NCBI RefSeq assembly: GCF_900112225.1
Contig: NZ_FOLD01000021.1
Coordinates: 33,467-97,466, forward strand
Direction: 5' to 3'
DNA from: Massilia yuzhufengensis
GTDB taxonomy: Bacteria > Pseudomonadota > Gammaproteobacteria > Burkholderiales > Burkholderiaceae_D
DNA: 64,000 nt
This document shows, in pieces, positions 1 through 8,573 of the stretch (the first letter of the stretch is position 1; each line of letters starts with the position of its first letter). The notes below the pieces were generated by a model. The model searched no databases. It had not been told where the DNA came from and saw nothing but the letters and a program-made list of their open reading frames with translations. Made by a program: the position numbers and the translations under genes.

Positions 1-210
1 TGCAGCGGAAGCCCATAGGCCCGCGCAGCCTGCCAACACTCCTAGTGCTCCAGCAAAGATGTCAGCTGAACCTAACAGGTGTTCGGTGTCCGTTTTCGAG
101 GCGCCCACAGCGGACATCCAGCGGCGCGCCAACCATGAACCTACAAGCCAAGCAAACGCAACGTTCAAGAAAATGGCTGACCCAACCTGCAGACCCAGGA
201 CACTATCCAT
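1..210 (-). CDS. copD: CopD-type copper resistance membrane protein (N-terminal part, cut by window edge)
   Basis: Reading leftwards, an ATG at 208-210 directly abuts the copC stop codon and opens a frame that stays open to the window edge (70 codons). The visible part is hydrophobic with two likely membrane segments. CopD is the multi-pass inner-membrane partner of CopC and is thought to take copper from the periplasm to the cytoplasm or inner membrane. The identification rests mainly on the copC-copD gene order and the membrane character, because the conserved histidines lie outside the window. The zero spacing implies translational coupling to copC. Confidence 0.65.
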   Translation of the reverse strand, partial: MDSVLGLQVGSAIFLNVAFAWLVGSWLARRWMSAVGASKTDTEHLLGSADIFAGALGVLAGCAGLWASAA

Positions 211-579
211 TTATTTCACCGAGAATGAGAAGGTTCCCGTACGGCGGTGACCATCGTTGCCGGCGACGGCCCACTTAACGGTGTAAGTGCCGGTGGACAG
301 TCCCTTGGTTTGGAGGCGCACGATTTTCGGGTTACCGACGTCGACCTTGGCCTTGTCGGTTGCGATGACCTTACCGTCCGTATAAGTCAACGTCACGGTG
401 CTAAACGCCTGCTCGACCTTTTCGTTGAAGGTCAGGGTGATTTCGGCAGGAGCTGTCTCTAAGACCGCCCCTGGCGTCGGGTTCGAGGTACTGAGTTTCG
501 CGTGCGCCATGACAAATGGGGCCGCAATGGTGGCTGCTGTAAAAACGCAGGCTGCTACGATTTTTTGAAGGGTTTTCAT
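211..579 (-). CDS. copC: Periplasmic copper-binding protein CopC
   Basis: 122 aa, the usual length of single-domain CopC. A signal peptide ends at VMA, leaving His26 as the mature N-terminal residue. The C-terminal GNDGH supplies Asp109 and His111. N-terminal His plus a DxH pair is the Cu(II) site known for CopC. The fold is a small periplasmic beta-barrel that carries Cu(II) and works with CopD, which follows immediately. The gene sits at the 3' end of a minus-strand copper gene run starting near 5.8 kb. The Met-rich Cu(I) loop of CopC from Pseudomonas is not evident, so a Cu(II)-only type is likely (inference). Confidence 0.93.
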   Translation of the reverse strand: MKTLQKIVAACVFTAATIAAPFVMAHAKLSTSNPTPGAVLETAPAEITLTFNEKVEQAFSTVTLTYTDGKVIATDKAKVDVGNPKIVRLQTKGLSTGTYTVKWAVAGNDGHRRTGTFSFSVK

Positions 580-602
580 ATTGCCTCTATGTAGGTGATT
601 GG

Positions 603-1031
603 TTACTTGGCTTTACGGGAAGACCAGTGAACGTGCGTGATGACCCACTTGTCACCCTGCTTTTCCAATACGGCAGTCTCGGTGCCAAACGAGTGAACAT
701 CGGTCCCTTTGAACTTGCCTTTTGTTTCCGTTTCACGTGTGACGATGGCGATATTTCCCTCAACTCTTTCGTTCTGTCGCACGACCGTTTGACTTGTGGC
801 CTTGGCAAACGCGATGTCGCCAGGAAGATGGTGACCAGCGTACTCATCGCGGGAGCGCTCGACGTAACCGGACTCGAAAATGTTGATGGTTGGGGAGAGG
901 AAAACGGTTGCTGCGTCAGCCTTTCCGGCGGACAGTGCCGCATGAAACGCAGTTAACGTTTCAAGCGGCGTTGCTGCGAATGCCTGAAGCGATGCGGCCG
1001 AGATAGCAATGGCAAACAGTGTTTTACGCAT
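603..1031 (-). CDS. Periplasmic NTF2-like (SnoaL/DUF4440) protein
   Basis: 142 aa from the ATG at 1031. This start is preferred because a signal peptide (RKTLFAIAISAASLQAFA) begins there; an upstream in-frame start would add 16 polar residues. The mature part has the NTF2-like pattern: a helix with LETLTAFHAALSAGKA, then alternating strands ending ...GDKWVITHVHWSSR. Such proteins form cone-shaped dimers with a ligand pocket. Members recur in copper-resistance gene runs but no function is established. It lies between copC and the DUF305 gene on the same strand. Confidence 0.75.
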   Translation of the reverse strand: MRKTLFAIAISAASLQAFAATPLETLTAFHAALSAGKADAATVFLSPTINIFESGYVERSRDEYAGHHLPGDIAFAKATSQTVVRQNERVEGNIAIVTRETETKGKFKGTDVHSFGTETAVLEKQGDKWVITHVHWSSRKAK

Positions 1032-1119
1032 AGATTTATAGGTTGGTAGTTGTAGGGGACGACCCGACAAGCTATTCATCGCTGACAGGCTTGTCGGCTC
1101 TTCGCTCAGCTGCAGCGTC

Positions 1120-1734
1120 TTATTTCTTCGCCGAAGATTTCTTCATTTCTGCCATGTGTGCCACTTCTTTCTTCTGCATCTCGACGAGCTTGTTTGCGAA
1201 CTCTTTAACTTCGGCGTGCTCGAGCTTTGGTGCCGCGGTCTGCGCCATCTTGATTGCGCCTTTGTGGTGCTGACTCATCATGTCCACAAACATGCGGTCA
1301 AACTGCTCGCCCTTCGCCGACGTTAGCTTGTCGCCTGTCATTCCCTTCATCGACTCGGACATGCCTGGCATCTTCATGTTTACTGCATCTGGTTTGCCGG
1401 CATACCACTGCTCTTTCCAACCCTTGAGCTGCGCAATCTCTTTCTCCTGCTCGGCCATCATCTTCTTGGCCATACCCTTGAGGTGTTCGCTGGCAGAACG
1501 AGTTTCGACCAGGCTGGCCATGTGCATAGCCATCTGATGGTGCATCGCCATGGTGTCCAGGAACTGCAGTTCATACGGCGCCTTAGCCGCGTTCGGCGAG
1601 CTCTTGTGCATCGACTGCATGTTTGTCATGTCATGCCCAGCGGCACCGTGTGCGCCGCTTTGATGCTGAGGTGCCGCGTTAGCAGACAGCGCAATCACGG
1701 CGATTGCGGCTAGTGCGATTTTCGAGATTTTCAT
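1120..1734 (-). CDS. DUF305 (CopM-like) periplasmic copper-binding protein
   Basis: 204 aa from the ATG at 1734, where a signal peptide starts (MKISKIALAAIAVIALSANA); the longer frame back to 1806 adds an unlikely leader. Two helical repeats rich in His and Met are seen: DTMAMHHQMAMHMA in the middle and FVDMMSQHHKGAIKMA towards the C-terminus. This HHxxA/HHxGA pattern defines DUF305, a ferritin-like helical family; the cyanobacterial member CopM binds copper in the periplasm. The C-terminus is Lys-rich. The gene is flanked by CusF-like and NTF2-like genes of the same copper operon, so periplasmic copper buffering is the likely job. Confidence 0.85.
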   Translation of the reverse strand: MKISKIALAAIAVIALSANAAPQHQSGAHGAAGHDMTNMQSMHKSSPNAAKAPYELQFLDTMAMHHQMAMHMASLVETRSASEHLKGMAKKMMAEQEKEIAQLKGWKEQWYAGKPDAVNMKMPGMSESMKGMTGDKLTSAKGEQFDRMFVDMMSQHHKGAIKMAQTAAPKLEHAEVKEFANKLVEMQKKEVAHMAEMKKSSAKK

Positions 1735-1828
1735 ATTTACTCCTTGGTTGGTTGCAAAAGTACTCATCCGATTACATACACCTAGCGCCGATGCTGATTC
1801 AGACACAGACGCCTCCTACCTCCCTTAC

Positions 1829-2182
1829 TTATTTTTGAAGCACCAACTGGGTCACCACCAAGCGCCCATCAAGCCTTTCAGCGACGAACTTAATCTTGTC
1901 GCCGGCCTTGAGCGTATCGAGTGCTGAAACGTCCTTTACACCGAATACCATGGTCATGCCGGACATACCAAGGTTCTCTAGTGGACCGTGTTTGATAGTC
2001 AAACGCCCGGTATCTTTATCGACTTTCTTGACTTCGCCTTCCGACAGTGCCAGTTCTTGACCTGCGACTGCCGCGGGTGCGGGAGCGTGATTTTCACGGT
2101 CGTGAGACTGCGCCATCGCATTATTGAAAGCGAGGAGAGCAACTATGGCGGCGACATTAGCAATGATTTTTGCGATTTTCAT
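1829..2182 (-). CDS. CusF-like periplasmic copper-binding protein
   Basis: 117 aa with a signal peptide ending AMAQ and a His/Pro-rich linker, then a CusF-type OB-fold. His65, Met76 and Met78 (in IKHGPLENLGMSGMTMVF) match the Cu(I)/Ag(I) ligands His36, Met47 and Met49 of E. coli CusF. The position of the copper-stacking Trp44 is Met73 here, a substitution common in efflux-associated CusF relatives and expected to change the Cu(I) site. CusF proteins hand periplasmic metal to RND efflux pumps; no RND gene is directly beside it, although a TolC-type gene lies two genes upstream. Confidence 0.85.
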   Translation of the reverse strand: MKIAKIIANVAAIVALLAFNNAMAQSHDRENHAPAPAAVAGQELALSEGEVKKVDKDTGRLTIKHGPLENLGMSGMTMVFGVKDVSALDTLKAGDKIKFVAERLDGRLVVTQLVLQK

Positions 2183-2279
2183 TCGATATCTCTTCTTTAA
2201 TTTAGGTTTAGCAGCCCCATTTCGAACTGCCAGTTACAACGCTATTCACTGCGCTCAAACTCAGCCACTTCGCTCGAGG

Positions 2280-3671
2280 TCAATGCCCAGAATGGCCCGA
2301 TGGCTTACGGACGTTAAATTCCACATTCTGAGCAGGCTTACCTGCAGGCATAGACTGCCCGCCGGCTGAGGTGTTCCTGGTGGCTTCCGGCGGGGCACCA
2401 TTCCATTCATACGCCAGAGTTCCAGCAGGGTGCTTGTACCAACCCGGGTCGCTGTAATCGCCGCGCTTCTGTTCCTTACGAACCTTCATCACGGTGAACA
2501 TCCCGCCCATCTCAACCCCACCGAATGGCCCTTGTCCACCCATCATCGGCAAAGTGTTCTCTGGCAGTGGCATTTCCATCTCACCCATCGCTCCACCTGT
2601 CGAGCCCATGGCCATGTAGTCCGGAATAATTGAGCTAATCTTCTTCGCGACGTCGCTCTGAGATACGCCAATCATGTTGGGAACGTCATGTCCCATTGCA
2701 TTCATGGTGTGGTGAGATTTATGGCAGTGGAATGCCCAGTCGCCTAGGTCACTTGCGACAAACTCGATAGCGCGCATCTGACCCACGCCGACGTCGACAG
2801 TCACTTCTGGCCAACGCGATTCCGGTCGAGTCCAGCCGCCGTCCGTGCCAGTTACTTCGAATTCGTGGCCGTGCAGGTGAATCGGGTGATTGGTCATCGT
2901 CAAGTTGCCAAAACGAATGCGTACGCGCTCGCCCTGGCGCGCGACCATTGAATCAATTCCTGGAAACACTCGGCTGTTAAACGTAAATAAATTGAAGTTC
3001 AACATCGTCGATGTCTTTGGCACAAAGCTACCAGGCTCGATGTCATAGCTACCGAGGAGGAATACGTAGTCGCGGTCGACTTTCATGAAGTTGGGATTCT
3101 TCGGGTGGGTCACCCAGAACCCCATCATTCCCATGGCCATCTGGACCATTTCGTCCGCATGCGGGTGATACATGAAGGTGCCCGGGCGCTTTGCCTCAAA
3201 TTCATAGACCATCGTCTTACCGGGCTGGATAGGTTTTTGCGTTAGGCCAGCTACGCCATCCATGCCGTTGGGCAAACGCTGACCGTGCCAGTGCACACTG
3301 GTATGCTCCGGGAGCCTATTCGTCACAAAAATCCGAACACGGTCGCCTTCAACAACTTCAATGGTTGGCCCCGGTGAAGCACCGTTGTAACCCCAGAGAT
3401 TCGCTTTCATGCCCGGCGCAAATTCACGTACGACGGGCTCAGCAACCAAGTGAAATTCCTTAACCCCGTTGTTCATACGCCAAGGGAGCGACCAACCGTT
3501 GAGCGTCACCACTGGGTTGTATGGACGCCCATTCGGTGGTGGCGGTGGCACCTGTGTTGAAGCACTCTGCATGATTACTGCTTCTGGGAGGGATGCTGCG
3601 CCAACGCGGCTAACTACCCCGGCCCCGACCAAGGCTGCTGCACCGGTGAATAAATCTCTACGTGAAACCAT
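2280..3671 (-). CDS. Tat-exported multicopper oxidase
   Basis: 463 aa from the ATG at 3671, where a twin-arginine signal (VSRRDLFTGAAALVGA) begins. Four copper-ligand clusters are visible: HWHGQRLPNGMDG, YHPHADE, NHPIHLHGHEF and FHCHKSHHTMNAMGH. They correspond to the type 1 and trinuclear copper sites of two- or three-domain multicopper oxidases. The C-terminal half contains Met- and Gly-rich loops (MGSTGGAMGEMEMP), typical of cuprous oxidases. Likely role: oxidising Cu(I) to the less toxic Cu(II) in the periplasm with O2 as acceptor. It starts 14 bp after the upstream outer-membrane factor gene, so the two are co-transcribed. Confidence 0.93.
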   Translation of the reverse strand: MVSRRDLFTGAAALVGAGVVSRVGAASLPEAVIMQSASTQVPPPPPNGRPYNPVVTLNGWSLPWRMNNGVKEFHLVAEPVVREFAPGMKANLWGYNGASPGPTIEVVEGDRVRIFVTNRLPEHTSVHWHGQRLPNGMDGVAGLTQKPIQPGKTMVYEFEAKRPGTFMYHPHADEMVQMAMGMMGFWVTHPKNPNFMKVDRDYVFLLGSYDIEPGSFVPKTSTMLNFNLFTFNSRVFPGIDSMVARQGERVRIRFGNLTMTNHPIHLHGHEFEVTGTDGGWTRPESRWPEVTVDVGVGQMRAIEFVASDLGDWAFHCHKSHHTMNAMGHDVPNMIGVSQSDVAKKISSIIPDYMAMGSTGGAMGEMEMPLPENTLPMMGGQGPFGGVEMGGMFTVMKVRKEQKRGDYSDPGWYKHPAGTLAYEWNGAPPEATRNTSAGGQSMPAGKPAQNVEFNVRKPSGHSGH

Positions 3672-3685
3672 TTCAACTCTCCCAA

Positions 3686-5104
3686 TTAATGTTGTGCTGC
3701 TGGCGCAGAACTTGAACTTGCCGTCACTGCTTGCGAAACAGCCCCGCCGCCGCCATTGATAGCTGCTTGCATGTCGGTCTCTGCAATCCAAAAATCGCGC
3801 TGCGCTTCAATGGCGCCGTTCACGCTCATCACCTGGTCGCGCGCATCGGCCAGAAGCTCGAACACGCTGGCAAGCATGCCGTTGTAACGAAGAAGGACTT
3901 CGTCCGAAATTTGCTTTCTTAAAGGGACGACTTCATCGCGGTAGTGCTTGGCGACGTCGTAAGTAGTCCGGTACGCCGAATACGCTTCGCGCACTTCCGA
4001 GCGCGCTCTAATGGCAGTGTCAGCGGTACGGTTAAGAGACATCATGTAGGTAGCCTTGGCACGAGCCCGTCGTGCCCCGCCCCAGTCAAAAATGGGCAAC
4101 TCCAGTGATATGTCGTAGCCATTTTCGCGAGGTGCGCCCGTTGTACTTTTATTGGCATATCCAGCGTCAAGGACATTGATGAAGCCCGTCGCGTTGGTCA
4201 GGCCCAACGACCGAGCAGTAGCGTCGACATCTCGTTTGGCAAACTGGATGTCGAGCCTCTGCTCCATCGCCATTGCCTCAAGCGCACCAGGCTCATTCGG
4301 CTTTTGCGGCAGGTCCGGCAAGCGGTCAGGAATTTTGAAGTTGATGTTCGAACCCCAGAGGCCGAGTAACCGCACCAGTTGTTCACGTGCAGCCGTCGCA
4401 GCATGGCGGGTACGGGCGTACTGCGTCGTTGCTTCGGCATAAAACGCCTGCTGGCGTGCCCTGTCCAGTTTGCTAGAGTTACCAACCTTCGCCTGCTCTT
4501 GCGCCAGTTGAGCTCCAGCCTCGGCTGAAATTACTACTTGGCTCATGAATTTCTCTGCCTGAGCAGCCGCTACAGCGTTGAAGTAAGCCCGGCGAGTTTC
4601 GCTAGCTAAGCGGACGGCTTCTGACGCTGCAACCAGCTTCGCTTGTTCAAACCGACCGCGTTCGATAGTGCTTCGAACTGGAAGAGTCAGGAGGCCAATC
4701 AAATCGAACATGACGCTACGTCCGATTTCAGTAGTGTCGACGCCCCGCATCTTGCTAAACGAGAAACCAGGGTTACGCAGCCGGCCGGCTTGAACGAAGT
4801 CGGCTTCCGATACGCCCAGCTCCGCCAGTGACGCCTGGAAGCCGCGATTGTTGAGCAGGGCAATCTGTACAGCGCTGTCCGGTGTCAGCGGCGACGACAA
4901 CAACTTCGAGACTTCAGTAGTGCTAGTCTGCGCATCTTTGTCGTTGCGCTCTGCCGAGACTCCGAAGCCGGTCCGCGGTTTCGTCAACTTTGAGACGTCA
5001 GTTGCTCCGCCGTCGCTAGATAGCGTCGAGCACCCGGCCAAAACTGATATCGCTAGAAGGAGGCCAGAAGTCTTCAAAGCAGGTGTGATATTCAGAGGCC
5101 TCAT
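3686..5104 (-). CDS. TolC-type outer-membrane factor of a copper efflux/export system
   Basis: 472 aa. A lipoprotein signal is clear (LAISVLAGC, lipidated Cys24). The rest is the alpha/beta-barrel and coiled-coil pattern of the OEP/TolC family, with two repeats rich in Ala, Arg and Gln and the conserved GYDISLELPIFDWGG-type segment about residue 320. Its partner inner-membrane pump is not in this operon; it may serve the RND permease at 13.8 kb or act with the multicopper oxidase, as in copper loci that pair a multicopper oxidase with an outer-membrane protein. Its start overlaps the stop of the HAGHQM-repeat gene by 4 bp (ATGA). Confidence 0.88.
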   Translation of the reverse strand: MRPLNITPALKTSGLLLAISVLAGCSTLSSDGGATDVSKLTKPRTGFGVSAERNDKDAQTSTTEVSKLLSSPLTPDSAVQIALLNNRGFQASLAELGVSEADFVQAGRLRNPGFSFSKMRGVDTTEIGRSVMFDLIGLLTLPVRSTIERGRFEQAKLVAASEAVRLASETRRAYFNAVAAAQAEKFMSQVVISAEAGAQLAQEQAKVGNSSKLDRARQQAFYAEATTQYARTRHAATAAREQLVRLLGLWGSNINFKIPDRLPDLPQKPNEPGALEAMAMEQRLDIQFAKRDVDATARSLGLTNATGFINVLDAGYANKSTTGAPRENGYDISLELPIFDWGGARRARAKATYMMSLNRTADTAIRARSEVREAYSAYRTTYDVAKHYRDEVVPLRKQISDEVLLRYNGMLASVFELLADARDQVMSVNGAIEAQRDFWIAETDMQAAINGGGGAVSQAVTASSSSAPAAQH

Positions 5105-5796
5105 TTCCTGGTTCCTTTTTCTTGAGGTTGCTGATGCTGCCCATGCGCAGCGTCATTCATTGCTCCACTCGCAGGTGCTGCGCTAGCCGCATTGGCTGGC
5201 TTCTTCGGCTGGCCCATCTGGTGCCCAGCATGCGAGCCGGGCTTTGGAGCTGGTGCCATCTGATGACCCGCATGCGGGTCGGGCTTTGGAGCTGGTGCCA
5301 TCTGATGACCTGCGTGTGGGTCTGGCTTTGGAGTTGGCGCCATTTGATGACCGGTATGCACTGCAGCGGCAGGTTGGCCATTAGACGTCGCTGGAGAGGC
5401 TGTTGGAGCTGGCATTTGATGACCGGCATGGGACGCCTGGCCAGCGGGTGCAGCTGGTGTTGCGCGGCTCGGGCTAGCGCTTGGATTTGCACCTTGGGCC
5501 GGCATCGTGTGCCCAGCGTGGCCGCTAGCATCTTGCGGCGCCGGAGATTCGGCCCCATGAGCTTCCCCATGCATGCCCTCGCTTGCAACTGTAGCGTTAG
5601 CCTCTCGCCAAACTTTGTCAGGTGAGACGTTACTTTCCCTCACTGGGGTGTATGTCGACAAAACCGAGGTGTACGACGTTTGCGGAACTTGGGCAGCTGG
5701 GTCAGCGACCTTAAGAGAAACTGGAGGCTCGCTCGCAAAGGACACGAGCGAAGTTACGGCTGCCGCGGTAGCGGCAACAAAACGCTTTGAAAACAT
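5101..5796 (-). CDS. Periplasmic HAGHQM-repeat (His/Met) metal-binding protein
   Basis: 231 aa. A signal peptide (about residues 1-22) is followed by a short ordered part containing TYTPVRESNVSPDKVW and then a low-complexity Pro/Ala tail carrying six copies of H(A/T)GH(Q/T)M spaced 14-21 residues apart. The motif, two His and one Met per copy, is a plausible Cu(I)/Cu(II) ligand set (inference). First gene of the minus-strand copper operon; it overlaps the next gene by 4 bp, so production of the sponge-like protein is coupled to the outer-membrane factor. Proteins with similar tails accompany multicopper oxidase operons; the precise role is unknown. Confidence 0.75.
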   Translation of the reverse strand: MFSKRFVAATAAAVTSLVSFASEPPVSLKVADPAAQVPQTSYTSVLSTYTPVRESNVSPDKVWREANATVASEGMHGEAHGAESPAPQDASGHAGHTMPAQGANPSASPSRATPAAPAGQASHAGHQMPAPTASPATSNGQPAAAVHTGHQMAPTPKPDPHAGHQMAPAPKPDPHAGHQMAPAPKPGSHAGHQMGQPKKPANAASAAPASGAMNDAAHGQHQQPQEKGTRK

Positions 5797-5893
5797 AGTT
5801 TTCCCAAAATCGAAAGTAGGCGCGCAGTAGTATTGCGCGACAAAAGCACAACGAAATACGAGCGAGTACGCGCGTCGTTGCTACCGAAAACGA

Positions 5894-6328
5894 TTAAACG
5901 GCGAAGGGCCGGGGGGGACGTTCGAGACTGTCGGGGATGAATCCGCCGACAAATGTAGAGCCGAAGGTCTCATAGACCTCAGCGTTACTGAAGGAAGGTT
6001 TGAAGGTCAACAGCTGAGGGGGAGCGAAGGCCCCAACAGAGCAAGCAGCACAAGCACTGCACGACCCATGCTTGATGCTTGTGGACGTCTCGCTGCTCTG
6101 TTTGCTAGACGACGCCATCTCTGGGCAATGGTCATCCTGGCCGGACGGTTGGTCCATGCCTGCACCGTCAGAAATATCTGATACGTTACCGTGGTCCATT
6201 GCGCTGGCGACCATGCTCATACTCTGATGACTTGAACCGCACGCCCGCAGCACATTCGCTGCGAATGCCTGGAAAGGCATCACGGCGATTAGCAGCCATA
6301 GTACGTAGGTTTTCAGGGTTCGATTCAT
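5894..6328 (-). CDS. Small exported Cys/His/Met-rich protein (DUF2946/CzcI-like)
   Basis: 144 aa from the ATG at 6328, which begins a hydrophobic signal (VLWLLIAVMPFQAFA). The mature chain carries His, Met and Cys residues (CGSSHQSMSM, DDHCPEM) and a CSACAACSVGAF cluster, then ends FIPDSLERPPRPFAV. Short exported proteins with a C-terminal ERPPR-like end recur at the start of metal-efflux operons (CzcI-like) and as DUF2946. It lies just upstream of the copper operon on the same strand. Function unknown; metal sensing or buffering is an inference. Confidence 0.6.
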   Translation of the reverse strand: MNRTLKTYVLWLLIAVMPFQAFAANVLRACGSSHQSMSMVASAMDHGNVSDISDGAGMDQPSGQDDHCPEMASSSKQSSETSTSIKHGSCSACAACSVGAFAPPQLLTFKPSFSNAEVYETFGSTFVGGFIPDSLERPPRPFAV

Positions 6329-6550
6329 TGGTCGAAAGTGTAGCACGAGCTCTTTCACCGTCAGGGTGACACAAATCCAAGATACACCTTCCCACAACAG
6401 GAAGGTCAAGCGAAATCGCGCTGAACTTAACAAATAGTTGCGTCTGCCGCGCCCCGGCTCCGTGGCATTGTCAGATTTACAAAAAAGAGGCAATATCAAT
6501 ACGCTACGAAAATAGATGATTTTGCGCTACCACAACATTACGGTATTTAC

Positions 6551-7585
6551 ATGATGACCCTCATCCGACTCTGGTTTTCCCTGCTTCTGCTTGTATCGAC
6601 GCAAGCTGGTGCTCAAGAGTCACAAGTCAGCCAGAACCTTCGCTCATGCGAGGCCGGGTATTCAAGCTGCGACATATCTTTATTGAACGCGTCTCAACTT
6701 GAACGGGTTCGTCAATCAACCCTCGCACGAAACTTCCGTTCTTGCGACAGTGGATACTCAAGCTGTGACTTGGCTCTGCTGACTGAACCTCAGCGAACAC
6801 AGGTTCACAGCTCTGCCTTGGTAAGGAACTTTCGCAGCTGCGATAGCGGTTACAGCAGCTGTGACGAATCCTTACTAACGACAGCACAGCAGGCACAAGT
6901 CCTCAAATCCCAGCACAGCCGAAACTTTCGGAGCTGCGATAACGGATATTCATCCTGCGACCTAACATTGCTCACACAGCAGCAGCATGACAAAGTTAAA
7001 CTCTCAGCCCTGGCTCGAAATTTCGCCAACTGCGATAGGGGGTACTCAGGGTGCGATACGGCGCTTTTGACTGCAGCACAGCGCGCACAAGTCGATGCGT
7101 CAGGTCGTACCCGCAATTTCCACAGCTGCAACAGCGGATACTCTGGATGCGATGCGAGCATCCTCACTGACGTCCAACGTACGCCCGTCACGGAATCCGC
7201 ATCACGCCGAAATGCGTACAACTGCCAGAAGGGGTACAGCAGCTGTATCCATACAGTCAGGACTTCGGAGTCACTATCGTCTGCGCCAGGACGTAGTTCA
7301 AGCTCGCCCCACGCCCGCACTCGCGACACCTACATTACAGATGGCCAACAGGCTTCTTTTGAAACGGCGAAGAGCGCGCCAACTAAACCTAAGGCGCCAA
7401 CTGCCCTGGGCCCTGACGCAGTCGAAACAGTCGTGTTACCAGTCGCAGCCGGGCCGTCTTGCGCTGAGAATGGGTCCTGCTATGGCGACATCAGCTCAGC
7501 AACACTAAGGCCCAAGACGACACACGTTAGCGGGTACACACGTCGTGATGGAACGTACGTTCGCGGACACTACCGTAGCAAGTAA
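6551..7585 (+). CDS. Exported protein of tandem 32-residue Cys repeats
   Basis: 344 aa with a signal peptide (LWFSLLLLVSTQAGA). From about residue 29 seven consecutive 32-residue units follow. The consensus is NFRSCDSGYSSCD, then LLT, then QV, ending AR. Each unit has two Cys separated by six residues and a GYSxCD signature; the seventh is degenerate. The C-terminal 40 residues hold SCAENGSCYGD and a basic tail (GYTRRDGTYVRGHYRSK). The paired cysteines suggest one disulfide or one metal site per unit. The gene is alone on the plus strand, divergent from the copper operon, with two hairpins downstream. Function not known to me. Confidence 0.8.
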   Translation: MMTLIRLWFSLLLLVSTQAGAQESQVSQNLRSCEAGYSSCDISLLNASQLERVRQSTLARNFRSCDSGYSSCDLALLTEPQRTQVHSSALVRNFRSCDSGYSSCDESLLTTAQQAQVLKSQHSRNFRSCDNGYSSCDLTLLTQQQHDKVKLSALARNFANCDRGYSGCDTALLTAAQRAQVDASGRTRNFHSCNSGYSGCDASILTDVQRTPVTESASRRNAYNCQKGYSSCIHTVRTSESLSSAPGRSSSSPHARTRDTYITDGQQASFETAKSAPTKPKAPTALGPDAVETVVLPVAAGPSCAENGSCYGDISSATLRPKTTHVSGYTRRDGTYVRGHYRSK

Positions 7586-7642
7586 TTGTAAACACGCGGC
7601 AGGCCTTGATACTGTCTGTTTACTTCTTATAGAAGTTACATC

Positions 7643-7697
7643 CCGGGCAAAGATGCCCCCTGCTTGCTAACGACAGCAAGCTCGCATCTCTGCCCGG
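7643..7697. repeat. Nested hairpin downstream of the Cys-repeat gene
   Basis: CCGGGCAAAGATGC (7643-7656) pairs with GCATCTCTGCCCGG (7684-7697): 13 of 14 positions pair, with a single internal mismatch. Inside it, GCTTGCT (7662-7668) pairs with AGCAAGC (7675-7681). No U-run follows, so it is not a standard intrinsic terminator. It lies 58 bp after the stop of the Cys-repeat gene. Confidence 0.6.
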
Positions 7698-7719
7698 CGG
7701 TGCGTGAATCGCCCGGGCA

Positions 7720-7745
7720 TACCGGTTCGCGCAAATGCGCCGGTA
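7720..7745. repeat. Second palindrome (TACCGG...CCGGTA)
   Basis: TACCGG at 7720-7725 and CCGGTA at 7740-7745 flank GC-rich inner arms (TTCGCGC / TGCGC). It stands 23 bp beyond the nested hairpin and could form a joint structured RNA or a protein-binding site. Confidence 0.45.
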
Positions 7746-7993
7746 CTCCAGCCAGACTTCAAGCGAATTTGCTCGCTCCTACCTCACCTCTAGCTGCTGC
7801 CCAGTGTGCGCCCATGGTATCCCGCTTGACGCTCTTGTTCCTCGTCGACCGCGGGGTTTCGAGCCCTCTCCTCCGACGAAGTGGTATACGCAATGGTTTT
7901 ATTCTTTTCTGTTCATCCGCTTGCTACCTTTCTGGGAAGAACATGCATCGCAACTGTCTTCCCACGGTAAAACACCTGACAGATGCGCTCTAT

Positions 7994-8407
7994 CTAGGCC
8001 CTGGGCTCAGCTCGCACACGCGGTTGTGCCAGCTCATCAAGAATCGGACAGTCAGGGTGGGAGTCGCCATGGCAGTTCTTAGCCACGTGCTGCAGCTGGT
8101 CACGAATTGACTGCAGCTTCGCGATGTCATCATCGAGCTCGGCGATATATCGCTGAGCTAGTTCCTTCACGTCGGCACTTTGTCGGCTACGGTCCTGCCA
8201 TAGGCTCAGTAAGGTCTTAATACGCTCGAGCGAGAAGCCCAGGTCACGAGAGCGTTTAATGAAGCGCAACGTTTGGACATCACCCTCGTTGTATTGACGA
8301 TAGCCTGAATCAGTGCGATTTGCAGCAGTAATCAAGCCTATACTTTCATAGTACCGGACCATTTTTGCGGTCACTCCTGAGGCGTCAGCAGCTTGTCCAA
8401 TGTTCAC
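7994..8407 (-). CDS. cueR: MerR-family Cu(I)-responsive regulator CueR
   Basis: 137 aa. The N-terminal winged helix reads MNIGQAADASGVTAKMVRYYESIGL, followed by the long dimerisation helix and the C-terminal metal loop CHGDSHPDC, two Cys separated by seven residues as in CueR (Cys112/Cys120). This spacing and the single-charge site mark the monovalent-metal (Cu/Ag/Au) branch. CueR untwists promoters with 19-bp spacers to activate copper export genes. Its targets in this window are not proven; the copper operon promoter upstream of 5796 is the natural candidate. Confidence 0.9.
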   Translation of the reverse strand: MNIGQAADASGVTAKMVRYYESIGLITAANRTDSGYRQYNEGDVQTLRFIKRSRDLGFSLERIKTLLSLWQDRSRQSADVKELAQRYIAELDDDIAKLQSIRDQLQHVAKNCHGDSHPDCPILDELAQPRVRAEPRA

Positions 8408-8573
8408 ACCATTTTTCCTTTAGAAATGGTCCGCTCCTCCTAGGAAGCGGCGCGTTGTCCTTTGCTTAGGCGCCCCCGCACGAGACCGGGCGCTGCCTTG
8501 CCTACAATCTAGTGACGCCCTCGCCGCAAGGGAGTGACAGTTGTGACAGTCTGCCGCATTCGCAGCACGCGTA

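Larger units (their letters stand above)
7586..7993. other. Gene-free interval with two strong hairpins
   Basis: No credible coding frame. It holds a long nested hairpin at 7643-7697 and a second palindrome at 7720-7745 (separate entries). The part from 7750 to 7993 shows nothing I can name. Confidence 0.6.

Noticed and set aside
7800..7900. tRNA gene or tRNA-like attachment site (GGGTTTCGAGCCC resembling a T-arm)
   Set aside because: No acceptor or anticodon stem could be fitted around it.
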